Assembly (NCBI GenBank): GCA_029863175.1
Contig: JAOTVX010000029.1
Location: 1-48,317 of the forward strand
Direction: 5' to 3'
From: Betaproteobacteria bacterium
GTDB lineage: Bacteria > Pseudomonadota > Gammaproteobacteria > Burkholderiales > SG8-41
Length of the DNA stretch: 48,317 nucleotides
Position numbers and translations under genes: made by a program. Shown piece after piece: positions 1 through 7,730 of the stretch. Numbering within the stretch: the stretch's first letter is position 1; each line of letters starts with the position of its first letter. The notes under the pieces were generated by a model. That model saw only the letters and a program-made list of their open reading frames with translations. It was not told the DNA's origin and searched no databases.

Positions 1-214
1 CGGAGTACTTACCGAACAGAATCTTGTCGCCGGCCTTGACGTCGAGCGGGCGCACTTTGCCCTCTTCGCTCACCTTGCCTTTGCCCACGGCAATGACCTC
101 ACCCTGATCGGGCTTCTCGGCCGCCGTGTCGGGAATGACGATGCCGGACGCAGTTTTGCGTTCCTCTTCCAACCGCCTGACGATGACGCGGTCGTGTAAC
201 GGACGAATCTTCAT
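1..214 (-). CDS. groES: Co-chaperonin GroES (3' end outside window)
   Basis: This is the small co-chaperonin that caps the GroEL folding chamber in the cytoplasm. The first 71 codons are present and read [18 protein letters not shown], then [18 protein letters not shown] and [13 protein letters not shown]. These are the conserved GroES N-terminus, the mobile-loop region and the core barrel; the family is about 96 residues, so roughly 25 are cut off by the window edge. The ATG at 214 has a strong ribosome-binding site (AGGAGGTG, within 221-230). A sigma-32-like promoter lies at 291-318. groEL would be expected next, beyond the left edge; this is inference from the usual groESL order. Confidence 0.95.
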   Translation of the reverse strand, partial: MKIRPLHDRVIVRRLEEERKTASGIVIPDTAAEKPDQGEVIAVGKGKVSEEGKVRPLDVKAGDKILFGKYS

Positions 215-263
215 AGCGAACACCTCCTGAACAGAAATGTCTTTTAAAAACAATGCGATTATT

Positions 264-286
264 GTTAGCAGGGACAGCTAACTGTC
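264..286 (-). promoter_or_regulatory. Overlapping inverted repeats at the predicted groES transcript start
   Basis: Two inverted repeats overlap here: GTTAGC-N7-GCTAAC (264-282) and GACAG-N4-CTGTC (273-286). They sit at the predicted 5' end of the groES mRNA and could form a 5'-terminal hairpin or an operator. The outer TTAGC/GCTAA ends recall the ends of a CIRCE element, but the full 9-base CIRCE arms and the 9-base spacer are absent, so HrcA binding is not claimed. Confidence 0.4.
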
Positions 287-290
287 TTCC

Positions 291-318
291 TTATGCGGGC
301 GTCTCGCCGATTTTCAAG
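291..318 (-). promoter_or_regulatory. Sigma-32 (RpoH) heat-shock promoter of groES
   Basis: Read on the minus strand, CTTGAAA (318-312) is followed after 12 bases by CCCGCATAA (299-291). This closely matches the RpoH pattern CTTGAAA-N11-16-CCCCATNT. It lies about 77 bases upstream of the groES ATG and points toward it. Transcription would begin near 284-285. Confidence 0.75.
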
Positions 319-505
319 TCCCCCCAGCCCTGGACGCTAGGGGCCGGGTCAAGTCGCCCGGTCGCGCCGGACGTTTTGGCACCGTTCAACGCGCGAGGGG
401 GAGCCTTCAGCTGCCCGCGTGATGACAGCCGGCCGCTTGGATCACGACACATCCACATCGTGTCGATTGGTAAAACGCGCCCCGGCAGCAGCTCTTGTTC
501 GGGCT

Positions 506-641
506 GCGCGGGTTGAGCGGCGTCCAGTGCCCGTTCGAACCCGCGCAGCTATTCCGGCGCTCTGCGTCCGGGGGCGCGGGTTGAGGGGCATCCAGTGTCC
601 GTTCGAACCCGCGCAGCTATTCCGGCGCTTTGCGTCCGGAA
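506..641. repeat. 68-bp tandem duplication with internal inverted repeat
   Basis: Unit 1 (506-573) and unit 2 (574-641) differ at only a handful of positions. Each unit contains GCGCGGGTT and, about 23 bases later, AACCCGCGC, so each could form a long stem. The second unit ends about 60 bases before the ATG of the hydrolase at 701. The palindrome GTTCGAAC inside each unit resembles a tRNA T-loop, but no tRNA fold could be built around it. Confidence 0.8.
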
Positions 642-700
642 TAGCAGAACTTATACTGCGTCTTCCCATTCCAAAATCGCACGTTCAAATCGGGGAGCTC

Positions 701-1495
701 ATGAAAATCAAGGCAAACGGCATCGACATCAATTACGAGATCGAGGGCGAGGGTCCGTGGGTCACGATGAGTCACTCGCTGGCTTGCAATCTCCATATGT
801 GGGACGACCAGATGCCCGTTCTCACGAAGAAATACAAGGTACTGCGCTTCGACACCCGCGGCCACGGGCAGTCGGACGCCCCTGCCGGCGAGTACACCCT
901 GGAGCAGCTGGCCGATGATGCGAAAGCCCTGCTCGACGCGCTCCAGATCAGGCAGACCCACTGGGTAGGGCTTTCGATGGGCGGGATGATCGCACAGGCC
1001 TTCGCGCTCAAGTATCCCGGCGTCTTTCAGAGCATGGTGCTCGCGGACACGACCAGCCGTCGTCCGCCCGACGCTGCCAAGATGTGGGGCGACCGTATTA
1101 CTGCAGCCCAGGAAAAAGGCATGGACGCCCTTGTGGAAAACACGCTCGCGCGCTGGTTTACCGAGCCGTACCGAAGAACGCGCAAGGATGTCATGGAGCG
1201 CATCACAAAGGACATTCGCAGCACTCCCGTCGCCGGTTTCGCCGGTTGCTGCCAGGCCATCTCGAAGGTCGATTACCTCGACCGCCTGAAGGAGATCAAG
1301 ATCCCCTCGCTCATCATGGTCGGCGAGCACGATCACGGAACGCCGCCGGAGGCGGCGCGTGCCATTCAGCAGAATCTTGCGGGATCAGAGCTAAGGATCA
1401 TCCCTTCTGCCGCACACCTTTCCAACATCGAGCAGGCGCAGATCTTCAACGACGCGATGATGGGCTTTCTCGGACGCGCCTCCAAGCTGACCTAG
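701..1495 (+). CDS. Alpha/beta hydrolase, 3-oxoadipate enol-lactonase-like
   Basis: This is a 264-residue soluble alpha/beta-hydrolase. The nucleophile elbow GLSMGG places Ser92. The acid is probably Asp211 in VGEHDHGTP and the base His239 in PSAAHLSNIE. The oxyanion strand region carries RFDTRGHGQSDAP at 49-61. Overall pattern and length fit the PcaD group (3-oxoadipate enol-lactonase of the beta-ketoadipate pathway), but no pca gene is adjacent, so another ester or lactone substrate is possible. The ATG at 701 follows GGGGAGCTC; an in-frame extension upstream runs through the 68-bp tandem repeats and is not credible as protein. The gene converges on an MFS gene with only 11 bases between the stops, and no terminator is visible there. 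Confidence 0.8.
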   Translation: MKIKANGIDINYEIEGEGPWVTMSHSLACNLHMWDDQMPVLTKKYKVLRFDTRGHGQSDAPAGEYTLEQLADDAKALLDALQIRQTHWVGLSMGGMIAQAFALKYPGVFQSMVLADTTSRRPPDAAKMWGDRITAAQEKGMDALVENTLARWFTEPYRRTRKDVMERITKDIRSTPVAGFAGCCQAISKVDYLDRLKEIKIPSLIMVGEHDHGTPPEAARAIQQNLAGSELRIIPSAAHLSNIEQAQIFNDAMMGFLGRASKLT

Positions 1496-1506
1496 TCACA
1501 TCGTCT

Positions 1507-2652
1507 TCAGGCGTTGCGCGCGCTGGTGCGGTGTGTGTAGACGCTGCCTGAAAGCAGGAGCATCGAGATCGATGCAAAGACGGGCACGAAGCCGAGTGCT
1601 GTTCCGATGGCCCCGAAAGTCACCGGCACCACCAGGTGCACCACGTTGTTGAACATTACCCGCACGCCGGCGCCTTCCGATTGACGACCCGGCGGCGTGA
1701 GGCTGTAGATCAGGGATCCGGAAATCGGCTGGCCGCAGCCGCAGCCCAGCCCAAGCACGAATGCAACTCCCGCCAGCAGGAACGGGTTCTCGAGCAGGGG
1801 AAAGAGCAGAAAGGTGAGACCACCCACGCCGATGGCGTAGATCAGCACGTCTGTCTCGGCAAACCGGCGCACGAGCCACGGCAACACGACGCGTATCGCG
1901 AGGACGCCTCCGGCGAAAGTGCCCACCACGATCCCGATCGTCGAGGCGGACAGCCCGATCGCGTGGCCGTAGATCGGGAAGTAGAGCTGGTAAAGATCAA
2001 ATGCCGCGGAGATGAGGCCGCTCGCGATGAAGCTGGTCCGCAGTTTCGGGATGCGCAGTAGGTCGAGCGCGTTCTTTTTCTCGATCCCTCCTTTCGTCCC
2101 CGCGGTGGCCTTCGGCAAGAAATCGGGCCTGAGCCACAGCAGCAGCGCCGGCACTATCGTGCACAGGGCGAGCGCCAGATACGCCGGGATGTGCCCCAGG
2201 TAATCGATGGAAAATCCCGCGATGAGCGGACCGCACAGCGCAGCGAGGGAAAATCCGATGCTCACCCAGGTGTAGTTGCGCACGCGGTTCTCGGCGCCGC
2301 CGATTGCGCCCGCCGTGCCGTGCACGGCAACAAAAAAGAACTGGAAGGACGTGCCCAGCACGACGGCGGAAACGTAAAGCGTCGTCAATCCCGGGAAGAA
2401 GTAAGGCAGAAGCAGGCCGGCGCCGGTGCCCACTGTTCCCGCAAGCATCGGCAAGCGCGGGCCAACGCGGTCCACGAGCTGCCCGGCATAAATCGCCAGG
2501 AACATCGGGCACAGCGCATAGAGCCCGATGATGATTCCCACTACGAACTGCCCGGCCCCCAATTCGAGCGCGTAGAGCGGCATCAGCACACGGCTTCCGG
2601 AAAAGCCGGCGTGGTTCATCACGCAGAGCAGCGTTACGAGGTAGATCGCCAT
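1507..2652 (-). CDS. MFS transporter
   Basis: This is a 381-residue polytopic inner-membrane protein of the major facilitator superfamily with about 12 hydrophobic segments. The loop 2-3 signature appears as GQLVDRVGPR (57-66). Proton-coupled export or import of a small molecule is the family role; the substrate cannot be read from the sequence. The ATG at 2652 is chosen because MAIYLVTLLCVMNH begins directly with the first membrane helix. A longer in-frame start at 2820 would add 56 polar, low-quality residues. The gene is alone on its strand and converges with the hydrolase at 701-1495, so a functional link is not indicated. Confidence 0.8.
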   Translation of the reverse strand: MAIYLVTLLCVMNHAGFSGSRVLMPLYALELGAGQFVVGIIIGLYALCPMFLAIYAGQLVDRVGPRLPMLAGTVGTGAGLLLPYFFPGLTTLYVSAVVLGTSFQFFFVAVHGTAGAIGGAENRVRNYTWVSIGFSLAALCGPLIAGFSIDYLGHIPAYLALALCTIVPALLLWLRPDFLPKATAGTKGGIEKKNALDLLRIPKLRTSFIASGLISAAFDLYQLYFPIYGHAIGLSASTIGIVVGTFAGGVLAIRVVLPWLVRRFAETDVLIYAIGVGGLTFLLFPLLENPFLLAGVAFVLGLGCGCGQPISGSLIYSLTPPGRQSEGAGVRVMFNNVVHLVVPVTFGAIGTALGFVPVFASISMLLLSGSVYTHRTSARNA

Positions 2653-3024
2653 CCGAGAGGGCGCGAACCGCCGGCCAGCGCGGGCGCACCTGGAGTGAGA
2701 ATCCGGCGCACATTTTACCGCGCCCAAGAAAAGAAAGACGTCGGACTCCGTATTGTGGCCATTTTTTTCTCTATGACATTCGTGCGTTTCAGAGCTCGAT
2801 GACCAAAATATGGACGCCAACTCCAGCCGCCAATAAAGTCGCTGCGCGCGCGCCGCGCCTATTCCCGCGGCAAGAGCGCGGGGAATTGCTAGTTAAACGC
2901 GCCCGCGCGGTGCTGCCAAAGAACGCTCTACTAAGACGCCTGGATCGAGTTGAATCCGTACGAGCACAGACGCCGTATACCGGGTGGAGTCGCAATTCTT
3001 GACCAGACTAACTTAACCAAGCGC
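2653..3024. other. Intergenic region without a recognised gene
   Basis: This gap lies between the MFS start and the egtD terminator. No credible reading frame, tRNA or known RNA was recognised. TAAAAT near 2711-2716 (minus strand) could be the -10 of the MFS promoter, but no good -35 was found. Confidence 0.4.
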
Positions 3025-3048
3025 AAAAACCCCGCCGAGGGGGTTTTT
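3025..3048 (-). terminator. Rho-independent terminator of egtD
   Basis: The stem AAAAACCCC / GGGGTTTTT with a 5-6 base loop lies 16 bases past the egtD stop codon. T-runs on both strands mean it could work in both directions. Confidence 0.8.
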
Positions 3049-3064
3049 GTTTTACTCGCCTGTC

Positions 3065-4042
3065 CTAGCCCGGGACAGTGAGATAGTGGACGGAAAATAA
3101 CTCCTGGGCGTCGGTCCAGCAAGTTTGCGCGACGAATCCCGCCCTCCGTGCCAGGTCCTGAAACTCTGCGATCGAGTACTTGCAGGAATTTTCGGTGTGT
3201 ATGGTCTCGCCCCGGCGGAAGATAAACGTTCGATCCGCGATCGCCACCTGCTGGTCCCGCAGGCTTTCCAAGTGCATCTCGATGCGGCCCAGCTCCGCGT
3301 TGTAGAAAGCGCGGTGCCGGAACGCGGTAATGTCGATGCTTGCGCCCAACTCACGGTTGATGCGCGCGAGCAGATTCAGATTGAATTGTGCGGTGACGCC
3401 CTGAGCATCGTCGTAGGCTGCCTGTAACAACGCAGGGTCTTTCTTGAGATCGACCCCGACCAGCATGGCTCCACCCGGCCGGGCGACCGTGCATGCGTTC
3501 TTGAGGAAAGCCAGCGCTTCGGGCACAGTGAAGTTGCCGATGGTCGAGCCCGGGAAATAGATTACGCGCCGGTGTTCCCGGAACCGGTCAAGGCCGGGCA
3601 GTGCGAAGGGACGCGAATAATCGGCGCAAACCGCGATGACGGCGACCGCGGGGAACGCGCGGGCAAGCTCCGCCGACCAACCTGTCAACTGCGCGGAGGC
3701 AATGTCGATGGGCACGTAGGCCACCGGCGTTAGCACTCCGATCAGGATACGGGTCTTGCGGCCACTGCCACTGCCGTACTCGATCAGAACGCAGCCCGGA
3801 CCGAGATGCTGCGCCATCTCATGCGCCTTGTCCTGCATGAGCGCGACTTCGGTACGAGTCGGATAGTACTCCGGCAGCTCGCAAATCGCCTCGAACAACT
3901 CCGATCCGCGTTCGTCGTAAAAGAATTTCGGGGGAAGGGCCTTCTGGCTCCGGGACAGGCCGGCGATCACTTCCTGACGGAAGTCGCCCGCATCCGGGCG
4001 CCGATCATGATAGAAAACGCGTGAAGTGGTGCTTCGCACCAT
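3065..4042 (-). CDS. egtD: L-histidine N-alpha-methyltransferase EgtD
   Basis: This cytoplasmic SAM-dependent methyltransferase (325 residues; the family is about 320) trimethylates histidine to hercynine, the first step of ergothioneine synthesis. The family block LPPKFFYDERGSELFEAIC is followed by ELPEYYPTRTE. The SAM-binding segment IEYGSGSGRKTR, the IYFPGSTIGNF motif and the C-terminal HTENSCKYS are all recognisable. The ATG at 4042 has AGGAGG seven bases upstream; a longer start at 4075 lacks this. The partner EgtB, usually next to egtD, is absent from the window, so the pathway is either completed elsewhere or hercynine is the end product. A terminator follows directly. Confidence 0.9.
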   Translation of the reverse strand: MVRSTTSRVFYHDRRPDAGDFRQEVIAGLSRSQKALPPKFFYDERGSELFEAICELPEYYPTRTEVALMQDKAHEMAQHLGPGCVLIEYGSGSGRKTRILIGVLTPVAYVPIDIASAQLTGWSAELARAFPAVAVIAVCADYSRPFALPGLDRFREHRRVIYFPGSTIGNFTVPEALAFLKNACTVARPGGAMLVGVDLKKDPALLQAAYDDAQGVTAQFNLNLLARINRELGASIDITAFRHRAFYNAELGRIEMHLESLRDQQVAIADRTFIFRRGETIHTENSCKYSIAEFQDLARRAGFVAQTCWTDAQELFSVHYLTVPG

Positions 4043-4127
4043 CGATAACCTCCTCGGCGCGGTCCCGAGGGGCACCGCGGCATTCTTATGGGACGGCGTC
4101 CGGGACGCCGTGGCGCTGCGCTACCGG

Positions 4128-4979
4128 TCAGCTGCCGGCAGACTCACGTGAGACGTGGCTTTTCATCCATCTTCTGATGCGGTTCGCGTCCCCGATCCGG
4201 GTGAGCTTGCCCCATGAGTCGAGCAGCACAATGATAACCGGCTTCGACATGATCGTGGCCTGAAGCACCAGGCAGCGGCCCGCTTCACTGATGTAGCCGG
4301 TCTTGGATAGGCCAATTTCCCAGTGCCGGTTCTTGACCAGACGATTGGAGTTCGAGAAGTGCAGCTTCCTACCGCTAGACAGCGTGACCGTGTACTGCGA
4401 ATCGGTGGTGAATTCGCGGATGAGGGGATAGCCATGTGCCGCCCGCACGAGGCGCGCCAGGTTTTCCGCAGTCGACACATTGGCGCTCGAGAGGCCCGTG
4501 CCGTCCACGAACTCGGTGTGCCACATGCCGAGCTCGGTCGCCTTGCGGTTCATCGCCGCCACGAACGCGCTCCGGCCCCCCGGGTGGGCGCGGCTCAAGG
4601 CGGCAGCGGCCCGGTTCTCGGACGCCATCAGTGCCAACCTGAGCAGGTCACCGCGCGTGAGCATCGCGCCGACGCGGAGGCGCGAGCGTGTGTACTTGAC
4701 CTTGTCCACGTCCTCCTTGGTAATCACCACCATCTCGCTGAGCGGAAGCTGTGCGTCGAGCGCCACCATTGCCGTCATCAGCTTGGTGATCGACGCGATC
4801 GGCGCCACCGCGTCGATGTTCTTCGCGTAGAGCACGCGCTCGCCGTCCTGCTCCAGCACGAGCGCAGTGGACGATTTGAGGTTGAGCGCCGCCGGGCGAA
4901 TGACGATCGGTTGCCTCTGGGCATACGCAGCGGACGAGATTGCCAGACCCAGCATAACGGCAACAATTAATGGCTTCAG
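4128..4979 (-). CDS. pbpG: Periplasmic D-Ala-D-Ala endopeptidase, PbpG/PBP7 type
   Basis: This is a low-molecular-weight penicillin-binding protein that trims peptidoglycan cross-links in the periplasm. All three active-site motifs of the S11 family are present: SITK, SEN and KTG. Counting from the longer ATG at 5024 they fall at residues 78-81, 135-137 and 241-243. The start is unusual. A sigma-70-like promoter at 5040-5068 would begin transcription about nine bases before the ATG at 5024, which has no ribosome-binding site. A strong GGGGAGGG (4991-4984) instead precedes a CTG codon at 4979. From there the protein begins (M)KPLIVAVMLGLAISSAAYA, a textbook signal peptide. Length from the CTG is 283 residues. 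The family call is firm; the CTG start is inference. Confidence 0.85.
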   Translation of the reverse strand: MKPLIVAVMLGLAISSAAYAQRQPIVIRPAALNLKSSTALVLEQDGERVLYAKNIDAVAPIASITKLMTAMVALDAQLPLSEMVVITKEDVDKVKYTRSRLRVGAMLTRGDLLRLALMASENRAAAALSRAHPGGRSAFVAAMNRKATELGMWHTEFVDGTGLSSANVSTAENLARLVRAAHGYPLIREFTTDSQYTVTLSSGRKLHFSNSNRLVKNRHWEIGLSKTGYISEAGRCLVLQATIMSKPVIIVLLDSWGKLTRIGDANRIRRWMKSHVSRESAGS

Positions 4980-5039
4980 GCTACCCTCCCCTATGCGGCT
5001 TGCGGCAGGCCGCAGTATGAACATGCTGAATTACGCTAA

Positions 5040-5068
5040 AAAATACCGGGTTAGCGCCAACTTATCAA
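5040..5068 (-). promoter_or_regulatory. Sigma-70 promoter of pbpG
   Basis: On the minus strand TTGATA (5068-5063), a 17-base spacer and TATTTT (5045-5040) make a good housekeeping promoter. Its predicted start near 5033 favours the downstream CTG start of pbpG over the ATG at 5024. Confidence 0.6.
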
Positions 5069-5209
5069 CCAATTTTTTAACAGTTGGGGGGTAAAGGGCA
5101 GATGGGGCCGGGGGGGACCCCTCAAAAAACCTCTCCTGGGGACAGTGTGAGTGGTCCCGGCGGAGGTGAAAGAGAAGCCAGCACAATCACCCGCTTAGCA
5201 CACGGCACG

Positions 5210-7051
5210 CTAACCTGCCGCGAGCCGCGCCTCGGCCGCGGCCTTCTCATGCGCCGCCGCTTCTTGCTGCAGCGCCCACATACGCGCGTAAGCGCCGCCC
5301 TGCCCCAGCAGCTCGCGATGCGTGCCACGCTCGACGATGCGCCCGCCCTCGAGCACCAGGATCTGATCGGCGTCCATCACGGTCGAGAGGCGATGCGCAA
5401 TCACGAGCGTCGTGTGGCCGCGCGCGATCCGCGCGAGTTCTTCCTGGATGCCCTGCTCCGTCGCGGAATCGAGCGCCGAGGTCGCCTCGTCGAATATCAG
5501 GATGCGCGGATTTTTCAGGATGGCCCGGGCGATCGCGACGCGTTGCTTCTCCCCCCCAGAGAGCTTCAAACCGCGCTCGCCAACCGTTGCCTCGTACTGC
5601 TCCGGCAGACTTTCGACGAATTCGTGAATGTGTGCCGTCTTTGCTGCCCCGACGACCTCCTCGCGCGTCGCGTCGGGCCGCCCGTACTGGATGTTGTAGT
5701 AGATGGTGTCATTGAACAGCACGGTGTCCTGCGGCACGATCCCGATCGCCGCGCGCAAGCTTGTCTGCGCCACGTCTCGGACGTCAACGCCGTTAACGGT
5801 GATGCGGCCTGCCGAGATGTCGTAGAAGCGGTAGAGCAGCCGCGCGAGCGTTGACTTGCCTGCGCCGCTCGCCCCCACCACCGCGACCTTGTGCCCCGGG
5901 GGTATCTCAAAGCTCACCCCAAACAGGATCTGGCGCCGCGGATCGTACGAAAAGTCCACGCCCTCGAAGCGCACACGGGCTGCCCCCGGCGGCAGCGAGG
6001 TTGCGCCCGGGCGGTCCTCGATCTCACGGTTTTCCTCGAGCAGCCGGAACATGCGGTCCATATCGATCAGCGACTGCTTAATCTCCCGGTACACCATCCC
6101 GAGGAAGTTGAGCGGAATGTAAAGCTGGATCAGCAGGCCGTTCACGAGGACCAGATCACCCAGCGTGAGGGTGCGCGCCGCCACCCCTTCCGCCGCCAGG
6201 ATCATGAGCAACGTCACCGCCACCGCGATGATGATGCTCTGGCCGATGTTGAGCAGCCCGAGCGAGGCTTCGCTTTGCACGGCCGCTGACTCGTACTGAT
6301 CGAGGTGCTCGTCGTAGCGCCGGGCCTCGTACTCCTCGTTGTTGAAGTACTTCACAGTCTCGTAATTGAGCAGGCTGTCGATCGCGCGTGTGTTGGCCCT
6401 TGAGTCAAGCTCGTTGGCCCGGCGGCGGATGCCGATCCGCCACTCGCTTACCGTGAACGTGAACGCGAGGTAAACGATGACCGCGGCAAAGGTGACACCC
6501 ACGAAACGCCAGTCGAACTTCGCATACAACACTGCGGCGACGAGCCCGAACTCGAGGATCACCGGGATAATCGAGAACAGCATGTAGGACAGCAGCGTCG
6601 AGATGCCACGCGAGCCGCGCTCGATATCGCGCGAGACCCCACCGGTCTGGCGCTCGAGGTGGAACCTGAGCGAGAGCGAGTGCAGATGCCGGAACACGTT
6701 GAGGCCAATTCGCCGGATCGCGCGTTGCGTCACGCGCACGAACACGAGATCGCGCAGCTCGGCGAACAGCGTCGTCGAAAGCCGCAAACCCCCGTAGGCA
6801 ACCAGCAGGGCGAACGGGACCGCGATCACCGCGCGCGCCGGCTCGAGCGCATCCACCACCTCCTTCAGCACCAGCGGCACGCCCACGTTCGCGAGCTTTG
6901 CTGCGATGAGGCAGGCAAGCGCGAGCAGGACGCGCCAGCGGTATTCCCAGAGATAAGGCAGGAGCATCGGGACGACGCGCCACTCGCGGCCGCGGGAAGG
7001 TGCGCTGCGCGCGGGCGGCGCTGCGGCATGGGCTGCGTTTTGAGTGCTCAT
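5210..7051 (-). CDS. Atm1-type ABC exporter (fused permease and ATPase)
   Basis: This 613-residue half-transporter is expected to work as an inner-membrane homodimer. Residues 25-330 form the six-helix exporter domain. Residues 390-570 form the ATPase with Walker [10 protein letters not shown] (393-401), Q-loop Gln441, signature LSGGE (498-502), Walker B ILIFDE (517-522) and switch His553. The block [19 protein letters not shown] (223-241) is characteristic of the Atm1/ABCB7/HMT1 branch, whose bacterial members export glutathione conjugates or glutathione-bound metals and protect against heavy metals. That role is inferred from the family. The gene stands alone and does not lie in an Isc/Suf context. 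The ATG at 7051 starts a polar, Ala-rich N-terminus typical of these proteins. Confidence 0.88.
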   Translation of the reverse strand: MSTQNAAHAAAPPARSAPSRGREWRVVPMLLPYLWEYRWRVLLALACLIAAKLANVGVPLVLKEVVDALEPARAVIAVPFALLVAYGGLRLSTTLFAELRDLVFVRVTQRAIRRIGLNVFRHLHSLSLRFHLERQTGGVSRDIERGSRGISTLLSYMLFSIIPVILEFGLVAAVLYAKFDWRFVGVTFAAVIVYLAFTFTVSEWRIGIRRRANELDSRANTRAIDSLLNYETVKYFNNEEYEARRYDEHLDQYESAAVQSEASLGLLNIGQSIIIAVAVTLLMILAAEGVAARTLTLGDLVLVNGLLIQLYIPLNFLGMVYREIKQSLIDMDRMFRLLEENREIEDRPGATSLPPGAARVRFEGVDFSYDPRRQILFGVSFEIPPGHKVAVVGASGAGKSTLARLLYRFYDISAGRITVNGVDVRDVAQTSLRAAIGIVPQDTVLFNDTIYYNIQYGRPDATREEVVGAAKTAHIHEFVESLPEQYEATVGERGLKLSGGEKQRVAIARAILKNPRILIFDEATSALDSATEQGIQEELARIARGHTTLVIAHRLSTVMDADQILVLEGGRIVERGTHRELLGQGGAYARMWALQQEAAAHEKAAAEARLAAG

Positions 7052-7327
7052 GAAGCTCAGGTCAGCGCACGCACGCGGGCGGACCCTTCAGGCAACGGCA
7101 GAGCCGGGCCCGCGCGCCTCTGCGCCGTCGAGCCAGCGCGCGCCGGCAAAGACGGCGCCCCTGGTGATAAATGTGCGAGCGGCGCCGCTGCGCCGCCCGT
7201 GACGGTGGCGGATGGCATCGTGACGAAATACCGCCTAATCGTAACATGGGGCGCGCGAGCATCTTTTGTGGCAGCGCGCCTCGCCATCGGACCGCTGATG
7301 TCGCCCAGCCGCGAAATCCTCGAGTAC

Positions 7328-7355
7328 AAAAAAAGGCGCGGGGATTAGCCGCGCC
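7328..7355 (-). terminator. Strong rho-independent terminator
   Basis: On the minus strand a perfect 7-bp stem GGCGCGG / CCGCGCC with a 7-base loop is followed by seven consecutive T. There is no T-run on the plus strand, so the direction is clear. It lies about 275 bases upstream of the ABC exporter and ends the predicted sRNA. Confidence 0.85.
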
Positions 7356-7413
7356 CAAAAAGGTACCAAAGGAGGAGGATGAAAACACGGAGCGGGATCG
7401 CCCCATGCCTTCG
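7328..7413 (-). ncRNA. Predicted small RNA with anti-Shine-Dalgarno stretch
   Basis: A sigma-54-type promoter (7424-7439) would start transcription near 7412-7413. The transcript would contain a short 5' hairpin (GGG-CGAT-CCC), then a single-stranded pyrimidine stretch ATCCTCCTCCTTTGG (positions 7380-7366), and end in a strong intrinsic terminator (7355-7328). The total is about 85 nt. CCUCCUCC stretches that pair with Shine-Dalgarno sequences are known from several proteobacterial trans-acting sRNAs; assignment to that class is inference. No protein gene in this gap is convincing. The sequence is not recognised as a named RNA family. Confidence 0.55.
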
Positions 7414-7423
7414 CCCATTTACT

Positions 7424-7439
7424 TGCAAGAGCAATGCCA
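7424..7439 (-). promoter_or_regulatory. Sigma-54 (-24/-12) promoter
   Basis: The minus strand reads TGGCATTGCTCTTGCA. The invariant GG and GC are 12 bases apart exactly as in TGGCACG-N4-TTGCA; only the CG after TGGCA differs. It faces the predicted sRNA. Confidence 0.6.
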
Positions 7440-7633
7440 GCATCGAGGTCGGCGTAAATCAATGAGTTACGAATATACGCCTCCGCGCCAGTGTCGGGAT
7501 TTTCCACACTCATGTGGTGATCTCGACACTTTGGCCTCCCGCAGCTGCGCCGGTGCGGTTCCACGAGCGCGATCCATGATTTGCGACCGCGGGGTTTTCG
7601 AAAGTGTGACTTAGCACCTACCGCTACTAGAAC

Positions 7634-7726
7634 CGGTGACGGGTGATGAGTGATGGGTGCCTTTTAGAACCCACCGCCAGGTGCACTTCAGCGAGTCCAT
7701 TCACTATTCACCATTCACCATTCACG
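7634..7726. repeat. Heptamer-type inverted repeat element, family A (copy 1)
   Basis: The left arm (7634-7661) is made of GTGATGG-like units and the right arm (7697-7726) of ATTCACC-like units in the opposite sense. It ends about five bases before the clsB stop codon. Confidence 0.7.
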
Positions 7727-7730
7727 GCTG

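Noticed and set aside
264..282. A CIRCE (HrcA) operator
   Set aside because: Only TTAGC/GCTAA ends are present; the full 9-base arms and the 9-base spacer of CIRCE are missing.
506..641. A tRNA gene suggested by GTTCGAAC
   Set aside because: The rest of the cloverleaf (acceptor, D and anticodon stems) cannot be made; the GTTCGAAC palindrome is part of a tandem duplication.
5084..5854. A 256-codon plus-strand frame opposite the ABC exporter
   Set aside because: Antisense to an unmistakable Atm1-type transporter and lacking any motif.
7382..7466. A 28-codon plus-strand frame behind an AAAGGAGGAGG ribosome-binding site
   Set aside because: The ribosome-binding site is simply the complement of the anti-Shine-Dalgarno stretch. 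The peptide has no hydrophobic or conserved character and no plus-strand promoter is visible. It remains a weak alternative.
7235..7564. A 109-codon minus-strand frame beginning MEPHRR
   Set aside because: It reads through the sigma-54 promoter and the terminator of the predicted sRNA, has weak start signals and no recognisable motif.
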